Shown one piece after another: positions 38,820 to 48,900 of a DNA stretch of 64,000 nt (positions are counted from its first letter, which is position 1; every line of letters starts with the position of its first letter). The notes under the pieces are model-generated. The model was given only the letters and a program-made list of their open reading frames with translations, was not told where the DNA came from and made no database searches. The position numbers were made by a program, and so were the translations under genes. The stretch is from an uncultured Flavobacteriaceae bacterium (lineage in GTDB: Bacteria > Bacteroidota > Bacteroidia > Flavobacteriales > Flavobacteriaceae), in NCBI GenBank assembly GCA_938084555.1, contig CALKFR010000013.1, forward strand, positions 1 through 64,000. The letters run 5' to 3'.

Positions 38820-40127
38820 TTAAAAAGACGCTGCTAATTCTAATAAAATAGTACATCCAATAGCAGCTATTGTACCTATAGCATACCCAAAAACAGCTAA
38901 TAACACACCTACAGTTGCTAATGAGGGGTGAAATGCTGAAGCTACAATAGGAGCTGATGCCGCACCTCCTACATTGGCCTGGCTACCAACTGCTAAAAAG
39001 AAGTAAGGTGCTTTAATTAGCTTGGCTACTAAAATTAAAAGCCCAGCATGAACAGACATCCAAACAATTCCAATAATAATTAAACCCCAGTTATCAAAAA
39101 TCATGGTTAAATCCATTTTCATTCCAATAGTGGCAACAAGCATATAAATAAAAATACTTCCAATTTTACTGGCTCCTGCTCCCTCATAATTTTTTGCTTT
39201 AGTGTAGGATAGTAATACAGCAATGATTGTAGAGATACTAACTAACCAGAAAAATTGAGATCCTAAGAATGTAAATATATTTCTTGTAATTTCAGATGAA
39301 ATACTACCAATAAGATCTTTGAAAAACCCTGAAAGAAAACTTGCTGTAAAGTGTCCAAAACCAACCGTACCAAATGCAATGGCTAGAATAATCATATAAT
39401 CTGTAAGGGTTGGGTTCTTTTTTATTTTTTGAGTAAAAGAAATTACTTTTTCTTTTAATTCCTCAATAGCAGAAGTATCTGCTTTAAGCCATTTATTGAT
39501 GGTGTCTTTTTTTCCAATACCGATTAGTAAAATTGCCATCCAAACATTTGCAACAACAATATCAACAAAAATCATTCCTCCATATTTTGCTGGATTGTAC
39601 TGATAAATTTCTAACATAGCAGTTTGGTTAGCACCTCCACCAATCCAACTACCTGCTAGGGTTGAAAGACCACGCCAAACAGCATCAAAATCTGCTCCAC
39701 CAACAGTTTCTGGAGATACTAAAGAAATAAGCAATATGGCAATAGGGCCTCCAATAATAATACCCACAGTACCCGTAAAAAACATAATTAAAGCTTTAGA
39801 GCCCAAATTAAAAATAGCCTTTAAATCTATACTTAACGTCATTAATACTAGGGCTGCGGGCAACAAAAACCTACTGGCTACATAGTATAATTGAGAACTT
39901 TCTTTTACAATTTCACCACTAGTATTTGTAGTTTTCCATTCTGGAGCTATTGCGCCTATGGTAGTGAAGATAGCTGGTATAAAGTAGGCCATAAATAGCC
40001 CAGGTACAATTTTGTAAAATTTATGCCAAAAGCCACTTTTTTTTGATTCTGAATAAAATACAAAACCAAGTGATATCATTAAGATTCCAAATACGATTGC
40101 ATCATTAGTAAATAGTGGTTGGTTCAT
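38820..40127 (-). CDS. DUF819 family membrane protein (copy B)
   Basis: LAGSWIGGGANQTAMLEIY, VGSQANVGGAASAPIVASAFHPSL, multiple TMs. Confidence 0.88.
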   Translation of the reverse strand: MNQPLFTNDAIVFGILMISLGFVFYSESKKSGFWHKFYKIVPGLFMAYFIPAIFTTIGAIAPEWKTTNTSGEIVKESSQLYYVASRFLLPAALVLMTLSIDLKAIFNLGSKALIMFFTGTVGIIIGGPIAILLISLVSPETVGGADFDAVWRGLSTLAGSWIGGGANQTAMLEIYQYNPAKYGGMIFVDIVVANVWMAILLIGIGKKDTINKWLKADTSAIEELKEKVISFTQKIKKNPTLTDYMIILAIAFGTVGFGHFTASFLSGFFKDLIGSISSEITRNIFTFLGSQFFWLVSISTIIAVLLSYTKAKNYEGAGASKIGSIFIYMLVATIGMKMDLTMIFDNWGLIIIGIVWMSVHAGLLILVAKLIKAPYFFLAVGSQANVGGAASAPIVASAFHPSLATVGVLLAVFGYAIGTIAAIGCTILLELAASF

Positions 40128-40161
40128 AATTTTGATTTAAGCTAAAGTACTAAAATAGTAG

Positions 40162-40196
40162 CATAAAAAAAGCGAAGTTATTAAACTTCGCTTTAA
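40162..40196 (-). terminator. Terminator for the BNR-repeat gene
   Basis: AAAGCGAAGTT-ATTA-AACTTCGCTTT; minus-strand T-run follows. Confidence 0.75.
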
Positions 40197-40199
40197 ATA

Positions 40200-43100
40200 T
40201 TAAAACTTCTTAACTTCCTTAAAAGGAGAAATACGAATAGTTTCTAATGTTGTTTTATATGTCTTCCAATCTGTTTCAAAAAAAGAATTAGTTTTTTCAA
40301 TAGCATCTTTAAAGGCTTTTTTGAATTGGCTTATCAATCGTTCTTCAGTGGAGGTTAAATCTCCGAATCTACTACCAACGTATCTTCTTGCAGAAAAGTA
40401 ACGTCTGTTAATAGTAACCTCTGGGTTTCTTGTAATTCCTTGACGTTTATCAATTTTTCCTATAAAGACTGCAATAAGATCATCTATCTTGGTTATGATC
40501 TCTTTAGATAACGTTATTTGATCTTTATATTTCTTTTTGTCTTTTTTGCTAAGGTCTTTTTTAAATGCTGTAGCGGTTTGTTTACTCTCAACTAATTGCT
40601 TAACAATATCTGCCATTAATTGCTGATCTTTCTCTAAATCTTTACTCGTATTATAAATTTCAGTGATGGCTTCTGCAGACATTTCTAATCTGGGATCAAA
40701 TTCAACTTTTATAGTGCTTTCAGATGTTTGATTTCCAAAAGACATTTTTAAATTATAGGTACCTGGCTTCACTGAAACTCCTCCAGGTTCAAAATTTCTT
40801 TTTCTTATTTTTCGGGAAGGTCTGTCTGCACCTTTTTCTTTCATAGACCAATAAATTCTATGAATTCCACTCTCTTTTGGTGCTTTTTGGTGTAAGGTTC
40901 TAATTAAACGCTCACCCTCAAAAATTTCTAATTTTATAGAATCAAATTTTACTTTAGAAGCTAGCTCTTTTTTAATAACAGGTGCTTCCATTTTTTTAGT
41001 TCCTTTTCGTTTCTTTTTTCTTGTAGTACTATTTTCAACTTTTTTTTCCGAAGCAATATCTGATCTATTAATATAGTATGATATCATAGCTCCAGATTTT
41101 TTGTTTTCACCATTAAATAAGGCATCACCTCCAAACCTGCTTCCTGTGGGTTGTTGATAAGCTGCTTGATAGGCTGTAGGTGGAGTAAATAATTGAAGCT
41201 TTTTTTGTAATACATTTCCATTGGCTATGGCGCGTAATGGTCTTATATCATCTAAAACCCAAGCTGCCCTTCCAAATGTACCTATTACTAAATCATGTTC
41301 TCTAGGTTGTATCACTAAATCTTTAGTTGAAACTGTTGGAAATCCAGCAGTCCATTTGGTCCATTGGTTACCGGCATCCATAGAAATATATAAACCATCA
41401 TCTGTTCCCAAGAATAGTAAATTAGCATTGATAGGATCTTCAACAATACTAAGTGTGTAACTTTTTACATCATTTTCATCAACAATTCGAGACCAACTAG
41501 CACCATAGTCTTTTGTTCTGTAGGCATAAGGAGTATAGTTAAATCGTCTATAATCATTAGCAATTAACAAAGCTTCACCTTTATTTTTATTGGAAGCTTT
41601 AATTTGTGCTATCCAACTCCCAGATGGTAAATCTGGAATATTAGCACTAACATCTGTCCAAGTTGAACCACCATTATTGGTTACGTGAACTCTACCATCA
41701 TCTGAACCAGTCCATAGTAAATCTTTTTCAACTTTTGAAGGTTCTATAACCAGAATAGTAGTATGGTTTTCTGCACCAGTTGCATCCATGGTTAACCCCC
41801 CACTTTCTCCTTGCTTTTGTTTTTCTTTATCATTAGTGGTTAAATCATCTGAGATAATAGTCCAAGTAAGTCCTTTGTCTGTAGATTTATGAACAAATTG
41901 GCTTCCAAAATATAAAGTACTACTATCGAATGGATCTATATTAATGGCAGCATTCCAATTAAAACGAAGGGCTACATTAGGGTCTGGATGAGTAGGTTTT
42001 ACAGAATAATTATTTCCTGTAATGTAGTCGTATCTAACAACAGAGCCCTGCTGACTCATAGACCATCCGTATCGAGAATCATCTTTATCTGGAACCACAT
42101 CAAAACCGTCTCCAAAACTAATTTCTTGCCAATATGAATTTCTAATTCCTTGAGCTTTCCATACATATGCAGGACCTCTCCAAGAGCCGTTGTCTTGCAT
42201 TCCACCATAAACGTTGTAAGGATACTCATTATCAACATTAATGTGATAAAATTGTGCTACAGGTAAATTACCAATAAAACGCCAAGTATCTCCTTTATCT
42301 TTGGTAATATTCATTCCCCCATCATTTCCATCAATCATAAAAGAGCCATCATCAGGATGAATCCACCAGGCATGATGATCTGGATGTACACCGTTTGAAA
42401 CTCCATAGGCTGGCATTAATTCTTTAAAGTTTTTTCCACCGTCATCAGAAACATTCACATAAGTAAATACTGTGTAAATTCTATTTTCATTTTGAGGATC
42501 AACATAAATTTCTGAATAATAAAAAGGCCTGTTACCAATACCTGGTTTATCATTTATTTTTTTCCAATTAAATCCACCATCTTCACTTTTATAAAGTGCA
42601 TTTTTTTTTGCTTCTACCAAGGCATAAATAACATTTGGATTGCTCCTTGAAATGGCTACCCCAATTCTCCCTAGTTCTCCCTCAGGAAACCCCTCTTTTT
42701 CCGTAATTTTTTTCCAAGTATTACCTCCATCATGGGTAATATATAGTCCACTGCCTTCCCCACCAGATTTAAAAAACCAAGGGTCGCGCTTATGTTCCCA
42801 CATGGCAGCAATTAATTTGTTTGGATTAGAGGGATCCATAACCAAATCTGCAACACCAGTTTTAATATTATTGTATAGTATCTGTTTCCATGTTTTTCCA
42901 CCATCTATGGTTTTGTATACACCTCTTTCTTTGTGTTCTCCCCATGGAGATCCAATGGCGCCGACATATACTGTATTAGGGTTAGTTGGGTCAATAATTA
43001 TTCTGTGAATATGACGGGTTTTTTGAAGCCCCATGGCCATCCAGTTTTTACCGCCATCTAAAGATTTATAAATACCAAAACCACCATTTAAACTATTTCT

Positions 43101-43427
43101 TGGATTTCCTTCACCAGTTCCTGCCCAAATAACACTTGGGTTAGATTGCTGAATGGCTACAGCACCAATAGAAGCAGTTATTTCTTTGTCAAAAATTGGA
43201 TCCCATTTAATACCTCCAGAAGTAGATTTCCAGAGACCCCCAGAAGCTGTTCCAACATACATAATGTCTGGGTTAGAGTTTACTACATCTATAGAGGTTA
43301 CTCGACCACTCATACCACCTGGACCTATATTTCTTGGTGTCATATTTTTAACTAAATCCATGGAGAATTCTTGTGAGAATAAAGAAAATGATGCTATTGT
43401 AAATAGTATAGTAAAGATTTTTTTCAT
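40200..43427 (-). CDS. Large exported BNR/VPS10-like (sortilin-fold, YTN-type) beta-propeller protein
   Basis: Repeated GG..W..I and DPxNPxxxY/W motifs; signal peptide. Confidence 0.87.
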   Translation of the reverse strand: MKKIFTILFTIASFSLFSQEFSMDLVKNMTPRNIGPGGMSGRVTSIDVVNSNPDIMYVGTASGGLWKSTSGGIKWDPIFDKEITASIGAVAIQQSNPSVIWAGTGEGNPRNSLNGGFGIYKSLDGGKNWMAMGLQKTRHIHRIIIDPTNPNTVYVGAIGSPWGEHKERGVYKTIDGGKTWKQILYNNIKTGVADLVMDPSNPNKLIAAMWEHKRDPWFFKSGGEGSGLYITHDGGNTWKKITEKEGFPEGELGRIGVAISRSNPNVIYALVEAKKNALYKSEDGGFNWKKINDKPGIGNRPFYYSEIYVDPQNENRIYTVFTYVNVSDDGGKNFKELMPAYGVSNGVHPDHHAWWIHPDDGSFMIDGNDGGMNITKDKGDTWRFIGNLPVAQFYHINVDNEYPYNVYGGMQDNGSWRGPAYVWKAQGIRNSYWQEISFGDGFDVVPDKDDSRYGWSMSQQGSVVRYDYITGNNYSVKPTHPDPNVALRFNWNAAINIDPFDSSTLYFGSQFVHKSTDKGLTWTIISDDLTTNDKEKQKQGESGGLTMDATGAENHTTILVIEPSKVEKDLLWTGSDDGRVHVTNNGGSTWTDVSANIPDLPSGSWIAQIKASNKNKGEALLIANDYRRFNYTPYAYRTKDYGASWSRIVDENDVKSYTLSIVEDPINANLLFLGTDDGLYISMDAGNQWTKWTAGFPTVSTKDLVIQPREHDLVIGTFGRAAWVLDDIRPLRAIANGNVLQKKLQLFTPPTAYQAAYQQPTGSRFGGDALFNGENKKSGAMISYYINRSDIASEKKVENSTTRKKKRKGTKKMEAPVIKKELASKVKFDSIKLEIFEGERLIRTLHQKAPKESGIHRIYWSMKEKGADRPSRKIRKRNFEPGGVSVKPGTYNLKMSFGNQTSESTIKVEFDPRLEMSAEAITEIYNTSKDLEKDQQLMADIVKQLVESKQTATAFKKDLSKKDKKKYKDQITLSKEIITKIDDLIAVFIGKIDKRQGITRNPEVTINRRYFSARRYVGSRFGDLTSTEERLISQFKKAFKDAIEKTNSFFETDWKTYKTTLETIRISPFKEVKKF

Positions 43428-43550
43428 GACTAGTGGTTTAATTGATGTATTATAAATTAAAGGTACGAGTTCTCATTTTTAAAAAATCTTAAAGAAATGT
43501 TAATGGAATTCTTTGGAAAAGAAAAATCTAAAGTTAAAGTTGAACATTTT

Positions 43551-43763
43551 TTACAGACGAACAACAACATAGCCCCTTCTTGTTTTTCTATAGTATTTAC
43601 CACCCCATCTATAATATTTTTTATTTTTTATAATTACTACTTGATGATTTCTTGGAGCTTTTTTTACAAGGATAAGGTTTGGTTTTGAAGCTACTTGCCT
43701 TACTACACAAGATTCTAAACTAAATGATGCAATGAATAGGATTAATAAGATGATTTTTTTCAT
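43551..43763 (-). CDS. Small basic lipoprotein-like protein
   Basis: MKKIILLILFIASFSLESCVVRQ signal/lipobox; KKYYRWGGKYYRKTRRGYVVV. Confidence 0.55.
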   Translation of the reverse strand: MKKIILLILFIASFSLESCVVRQVASKPNLILVKKAPRNHQVVIIKNKKYYRWGGKYYRKTRRGYVVVRL

Positions 43764-43907
43764 TTTTTTTGGGGTTTTTGAATTTATCTTATTATAAGAC
43801 CGTCAAAACCGATAAAGGTTTAATAGCTTCATATATTAATATGTTTGTTTTTTTAAAAATTTACTTCTACAATTTTTTACCTTAGCTATATGATAATACA
43901 AAACATT

Positions 43908-44693
43908 ATGTTAAGAGATAAGATATTAGTTTTTTTTCTGTTTTTAGGAATAGCATCTTTTGCAACAAATAATAAGCCATTCTGGGGGCAAACGGGGCAT
44001 AGAGTTGTTGGAGAAATAGCCTATAACCATCTAACAAAAAAAGCCAAAAAAAATATAGAAAAATTATTGAAAGGAGAAGGCTTAGCTACGATATCTACTT
44101 ACGCAGATGAAATTAAATCTGATAATTCATTCAGAAAGTACAGTTCCTGGCATTATGTAAATTTTAAAGTTGGAGAAACCTACGAATCATCAGAGAAAAA
44201 CCCAAAAGGAGATCTAGTCCAAGGAATTAAAATATGTCAACAGATAATCTTAGATCCTAAATCTAAAGATGAAGATAAAATATTTCACTTGAAACTATTA
44301 GTTCACTTGTTAGGAGATTTACATCAACCTTTACATACTGGAAGGGCAGAAGATAGAGGAGGAAATAATATAAAAGTTAAATGGTTTAGAGGGAAAACAA
44401 ATCTACATTCTGTTTGGGATACAAAAATGATTGAGTCTTATAATATGACCTATACCGAGTTGTCAACGAATTTAGATTATTTTTCAAAAAATCAAAAAGA
44501 AGCTATTCAAAAAGGAACTGTTATCGATTGGGTTAATGAATCTAGAGAGCTTGCAATGCTAGTTTATGACTCTGCAAAAATTGACCAAAATTTAAGCTAT
44601 AGATATATGTATGATCATTTTTCAATAGTGAAAACTCAACTAAAAAAAGGAGGCTTACGTTTGGCTAAAATTTTAAACAAGTTATTCGGTTAG
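43908..44693 (+). CDS. S1/P1 nuclease family protein
   Basis: WGQTGHRVVGEIAYNHL, YSSWHYVNF, HLLGDLHQPLHTGRAEDRGGN, NLHSVWD zinc ligands. Confidence 0.92.
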   Translation: MLRDKILVFFLFLGIASFATNNKPFWGQTGHRVVGEIAYNHLTKKAKKNIEKLLKGEGLATISTYADEIKSDNSFRKYSSWHYVNFKVGETYESSEKNPKGDLVQGIKICQQIILDPKSKDEDKIFHLKLLVHLLGDLHQPLHTGRAEDRGGNNIKVKWFRGKTNLHSVWDTKMIESYNMTYTELSTNLDYFSKNQKEAIQKGTVIDWVNESRELAMLVYDSAKIDQNLSYRYMYDHFSIVKTQLKKGGLRLAKILNKLFG

Positions 44694-44720
44694 AAGAAAT
44701 ATGTAGAACAGTTAATTATT

Positions 44721-45749
44721 CTATTCTGACACTGCTAGTCTTGCTTGAGCTTTTACAGAAATGTCTGCATAAAGTTTCTTTTTATATTTTAAGTATCCTG
44801 TGATTGCTATCATAGCCGCATTGTCTGTTGTATACTCGAATTTTGGAACATACGTTGTCCATCCCCAGTGTTTTTGTGCTAGTTGCAGCCTTTTTCTAAT
44901 TTCAGAGTTTGCCGAAACTCCACCAGCAATGGCTACATGCTTAATGCCTGTTTTTTTAACAGTGTTTTTTAGTTTTTCTATTAAAATTTCTACGATAGTA
45001 TGTTGAATTGATGCACAAATATCATATAGGTTTTCTTCAATAAATTTTGGATTTTCTTTTAAATTCTTTTGAATAAAATATAGAATCCCTGTTTTCAAAC
45101 CACTAAAGCTAAATTCTAAATCACCTACTTTTGGTTTTGTGAACGAAAATTTATTTGAGTTTCCTAGTTGTGCATATTTATCCACAAGTGGGCCTCCTGG
45201 ATAAGGTAAACCTAAAATTTTAGCAGATTTATCAAAAGCTTCACCAACAGCATCGTCTATAGTTTCTCCTAAGACCTCAAATGAGAAGTGATCAGTTACT
45301 TTAACAATTTGAGTATGACCACCACTAATGGTAAGACAAACAAAAGGAAAAGGTGGTATCTCGGTGTTTTCTTCTTTAATAAAGTGAGCTAAAATGTGAG
45401 CCTGCATATGATTTACATCTATCAAAGGGATGTCTAAACCTAAAGCCAATGATTTTGCAAACGAAGTACCCACTAATAAAGATCCCATAAGCCCCGGTCC
45501 TTTAGTAAAAGAAATGGCATGTAGATCTTCCTTAGTTATTCCCGCTTGTTTTATGGCTTGATGAACAACAGGAACTATATGTTGTTGATGGGCTCTTGAA
45601 GCTAGTTCAGGAACCACACCTCCGTATTTTGCATGTATTTCTTGATTGGCAATGATATTACTTAAAACTTTACCATCACATATTACTGAAGCGCTAGTAT
45701 CATCACAAGATGATTCAATTCCTAAAATATATTTTTTGTGTGTACTCAT
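44721..45749 (-). CDS. tsaD: tRNA N6-adenosine threonylcarbamoyltransferase
   Basis: ILGIESSCDDTSAS, HMQAHILAHF, LTISGGHTQIV, AIAGGVSANSEIR. Confidence 0.97.
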   Translation of the reverse strand: MSTHKKYILGIESSCDDTSASVICDGKVLSNIIANQEIHAKYGGVVPELASRAHQQHIVPVVHQAIKQAGITKEDLHAISFTKGPGLMGSLLVGTSFAKSLALGLDIPLIDVNHMQAHILAHFIKEENTEIPPFPFVCLTISGGHTQIVKVTDHFSFEVLGETIDDAVGEAFDKSAKILGLPYPGGPLVDKYAQLGNSNKFSFTKPKVGDLEFSFSGLKTGILYFIQKNLKENPKFIEENLYDICASIQHTIVEILIEKLKNTVKKTGIKHVAIAGGVSANSEIRKRLQLAQKHWGWTTYVPKFEYTTDNAAMIAITGYLKYKKKLYADISVKAQARLAVSE

Positions 45750-45918
45750 ATTTATGAGTACAAAATTAACCAATAAATGATAGTCTGTTTCTTTTTTAAA
45801 TAAGAAATTTATTAGTTTGTTAATTTTATCGTTCTTTGTATAGAAAGTCTTTTTTTTACGTTACATGACTATAGTTTAAACATTTAATACTACAGAAATC
45901 AAAAAAACCGGAAAAATA

Positions 45919-48900
45919 TTGTTTAAATTGTTGAAGTACCTTATGGTTTTCCTGGTATTTCTTGTCTTAATTTTTTCAATTCCAGCTGTTCAAACAAAAT
46001 TAGCCAGAATTGTAACAAATGATTTAAATAAAGATTTTGGAACTAATCTAGAGATAAAAAAAGTAGATCTTTCATTGCTCGGAGCTGTTTCTTTAAGAGG
46101 AATAGAGATAAAAGATCATCATCAAGATACTTTAATTTATGTAGAAAGATTGAGGTCTTCTTTATTAGACGTAAAAAGAATTTTAGAAAATAACATTCAA
46201 CTAAAAAATACATCACTTAAAGGTGTATATGTTAATGTTAAAAATTATGAGGGTGAAGAAATAGACAACTTAACTGTTTTTGTCGATAAATTTGAAGACG
46301 ATAATCCCAGAGACCCAAAGTCAAATCCTTTTATGTTAAGTTCTTCAAATATTTATTTTGAGGATATAAATTACAAACAAATAAACGAAAACAAGGAAGT
46401 TTCTCTAGATTTTTCGGCGCATCATGGTGGAGGTAGTTTACAAGATTTTTCTATCATTGGGCCTAATGTTTCTATTAAAATTAAAGGGCTTTATTTTACA
46501 GATAATAGAGGACTTAAAATAACTAATCTCACTACGGATTTTACTTATAGTAAGACTCAAATGAAGTTTTACAATACAATTCTTCAAACAAATTCTTCAA
46601 CAATTAAAGCAGAAATAGATTTTAATTATGATAGGAAAAACTTGAGTAACTTTAATGAATTAGTATATATAAATGCAGATTTTAAGAATAGTTTTTTGTC
46701 AACTAAAGACTTGAATAAACTTTACAAAGAGATTAAAGGAGATGATATCTTTAGGTTTGACACATCTTTGAAAGGTTCTTTAAATAATTTTTCTTTAGAA
46801 AATTTTAAACTTAATTCTGATAATGGAATTAAAATTGTTGGAGATTTAAATTTAATTAATGCTGTAAAACAAGATGAGTTTTATTTATCCTCCAATTTTG
46901 AAGAATTCTCATTAGACTATTTTAAGCTAAAAAATTTACTACCCAATCTTTTGGAAAACAACCTGCCTAAAGAATTAATTAAATTGGGTGAGTTTTCAGC
47001 CTCAGGATATACAAAAATCACACCTAGCACTATAGAGGCAACACTAGGGATTACCTCAGAAACAGGAAAGATAGTCTCAGATTTGGAATTAAATAATTTT
47101 AACAGTATAGACGAGGCTGTTTACAAAGGTGAGGTTGTCCTAGACGATTTTGATTTAGGGGAATTTTTTGAAGATAGTTCATTTGAAAGTGTTTCTTTTA
47201 AGGGTGAAGTTGATGGAATAGGGTTTAGAGCAGGAAATATAAACACCAAACTTATAGGAGAGATTTATGAAATAAAGTTTAATGAATATAATTATAAAAA
47301 TATTAGTGTAAATGGATTGTATCAAAACAACTTATTTAATGGCAAGTTAACATCCGACGATATTAATTTAAAAGGAACTTTTGAAGGTTTAGCAGATTTA
47401 TCTGATGAGATTAATAAGTTTGATTTTAAAGCCACTATCAACTATGCAAATTTAAGAGCGTTAAATCTTTTTAAAAGAGATAGTATATCAGAACTGAAAG
47501 GATTGATAGATTTAGATTTAACAGGAGATAAGTTAGAGAATATTGTAGGAATTGCAAATTTTAAAAATATTATTTATACAAATGAAAGGGATATTTATCC
47601 ATTCAAGCAATTTTTAATTTTTTCAAAAGTAAATGAAAATACTAGACAAATTAGAATTGATTCTGAGGATATCATTAAAGGAGAGTTAATAGGAGACTTT
47701 AAGTTTGAACAAATGCTATCTATTGCTCAAAATGCATTAGGAGGCATCTATTCAAATTATACTCCCTATAAAGTTTCCTTGGATCAGTTTTTAAATTTTG
47801 ATTTTGTTATTTATAATCAAATAGTTGATTTGTTTTTTCCTGAGATTTCAGTAGCCCCTAATACTAAAATTAATGGAAGTATAAAGGCCAATAAAAATCA
47901 GTTGAAATTAAAAGTCACCTCTCCAAAAATAACTGCTTATGGAACTACAATAGACTCTTTGTTTTTAGACACAGATAATAAAAGGGATTTATATGATTCT
48001 TCTCTGCGAGCAGCGAGTATAAAAACTCCCCACTATACTTTATCAAAATTATTACTGTTTAATAAAACTGTAAATGATACATTATTTTTTAAATCAATCT
48101 TTAAAGGGGGTACTTCAGAAAAAGAGAAATTTAATTTAGATTTTTATTACACGATAGACAACAATAAAAAATCAGTTGTAGGAATTGAAAAATCAACATT
48201 TAATTACTTGGAAAATATTTGGGATTTGAATCCTGAAAACAACACCAATAATAAACTTACTTTTGATTTCAAGTCTAATGAATATGTTTTTTCTCCTTTT
48301 ACATTAAAATCTAAAGAACAGGAAATTAATTTTAAAGGAATTTTAAGAGACTCTACCTACAAAGAAATTAATGTTGATTTCTCAAATGTGTATTTAAAAA
48401 GTTTTTTACCAGAAATAGATAGTTTAAAACTACAAGGTCAATTAGATGGTGTTATAAATATTTCTCAAGTAGACGGTATATACGGGCCAAAAGGAAATTT
48501 GTCAGTTAAAAATTTTGAAATTAACAACTTTTATCAAGGTGACTTAAAGTTAAATATTGAAGGTGAAAGTTCTTATAAAAAATATGGTGTTAATTTTTCT
48601 TTAGATAGGGAAGAAGTAAAAAGTATTTCTGCATTAGGTTCTCTAGATTTTACAAAAACTAGACCAAAAATTGATGTTGCAGTTAATTTAGAAGAGTTTG
48701 AATTAAATGCATTCAGTCCACTAGGAGAAAATGTTTTATCAAAAATAAGAGGTATAGCTTCTGGTAATTTTACTTTGAAAGGTTTTTTAAGAAATCCAGA
48801 TATGGATGGTAATTTAATACTAGAAAATGCAGGATTACAATTTCCATACTTAAATACAGATTATGATTTTGATGGTAATGCAAGTATTGGTTTGAATGGC

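Noticed and set aside
40200-43427. BNR/VPS10-like protein considered as a novel secreted enzyme
   Set aside because: This large beta-propeller family is widespread in Bacteroidetes; nothing unusual in this copy beyond unknown substrate
43153-43455. Plus-strand ORFs (43146..43355, 43153..43455, 42640..43008, 41221..41460) antisense to the BNR-repeat gene
   Set aside because: They lie entirely opposite a well-supported repeat-rich CDS; translations are low-complexity, lacking family motifs; typical antisense shadow ORFs
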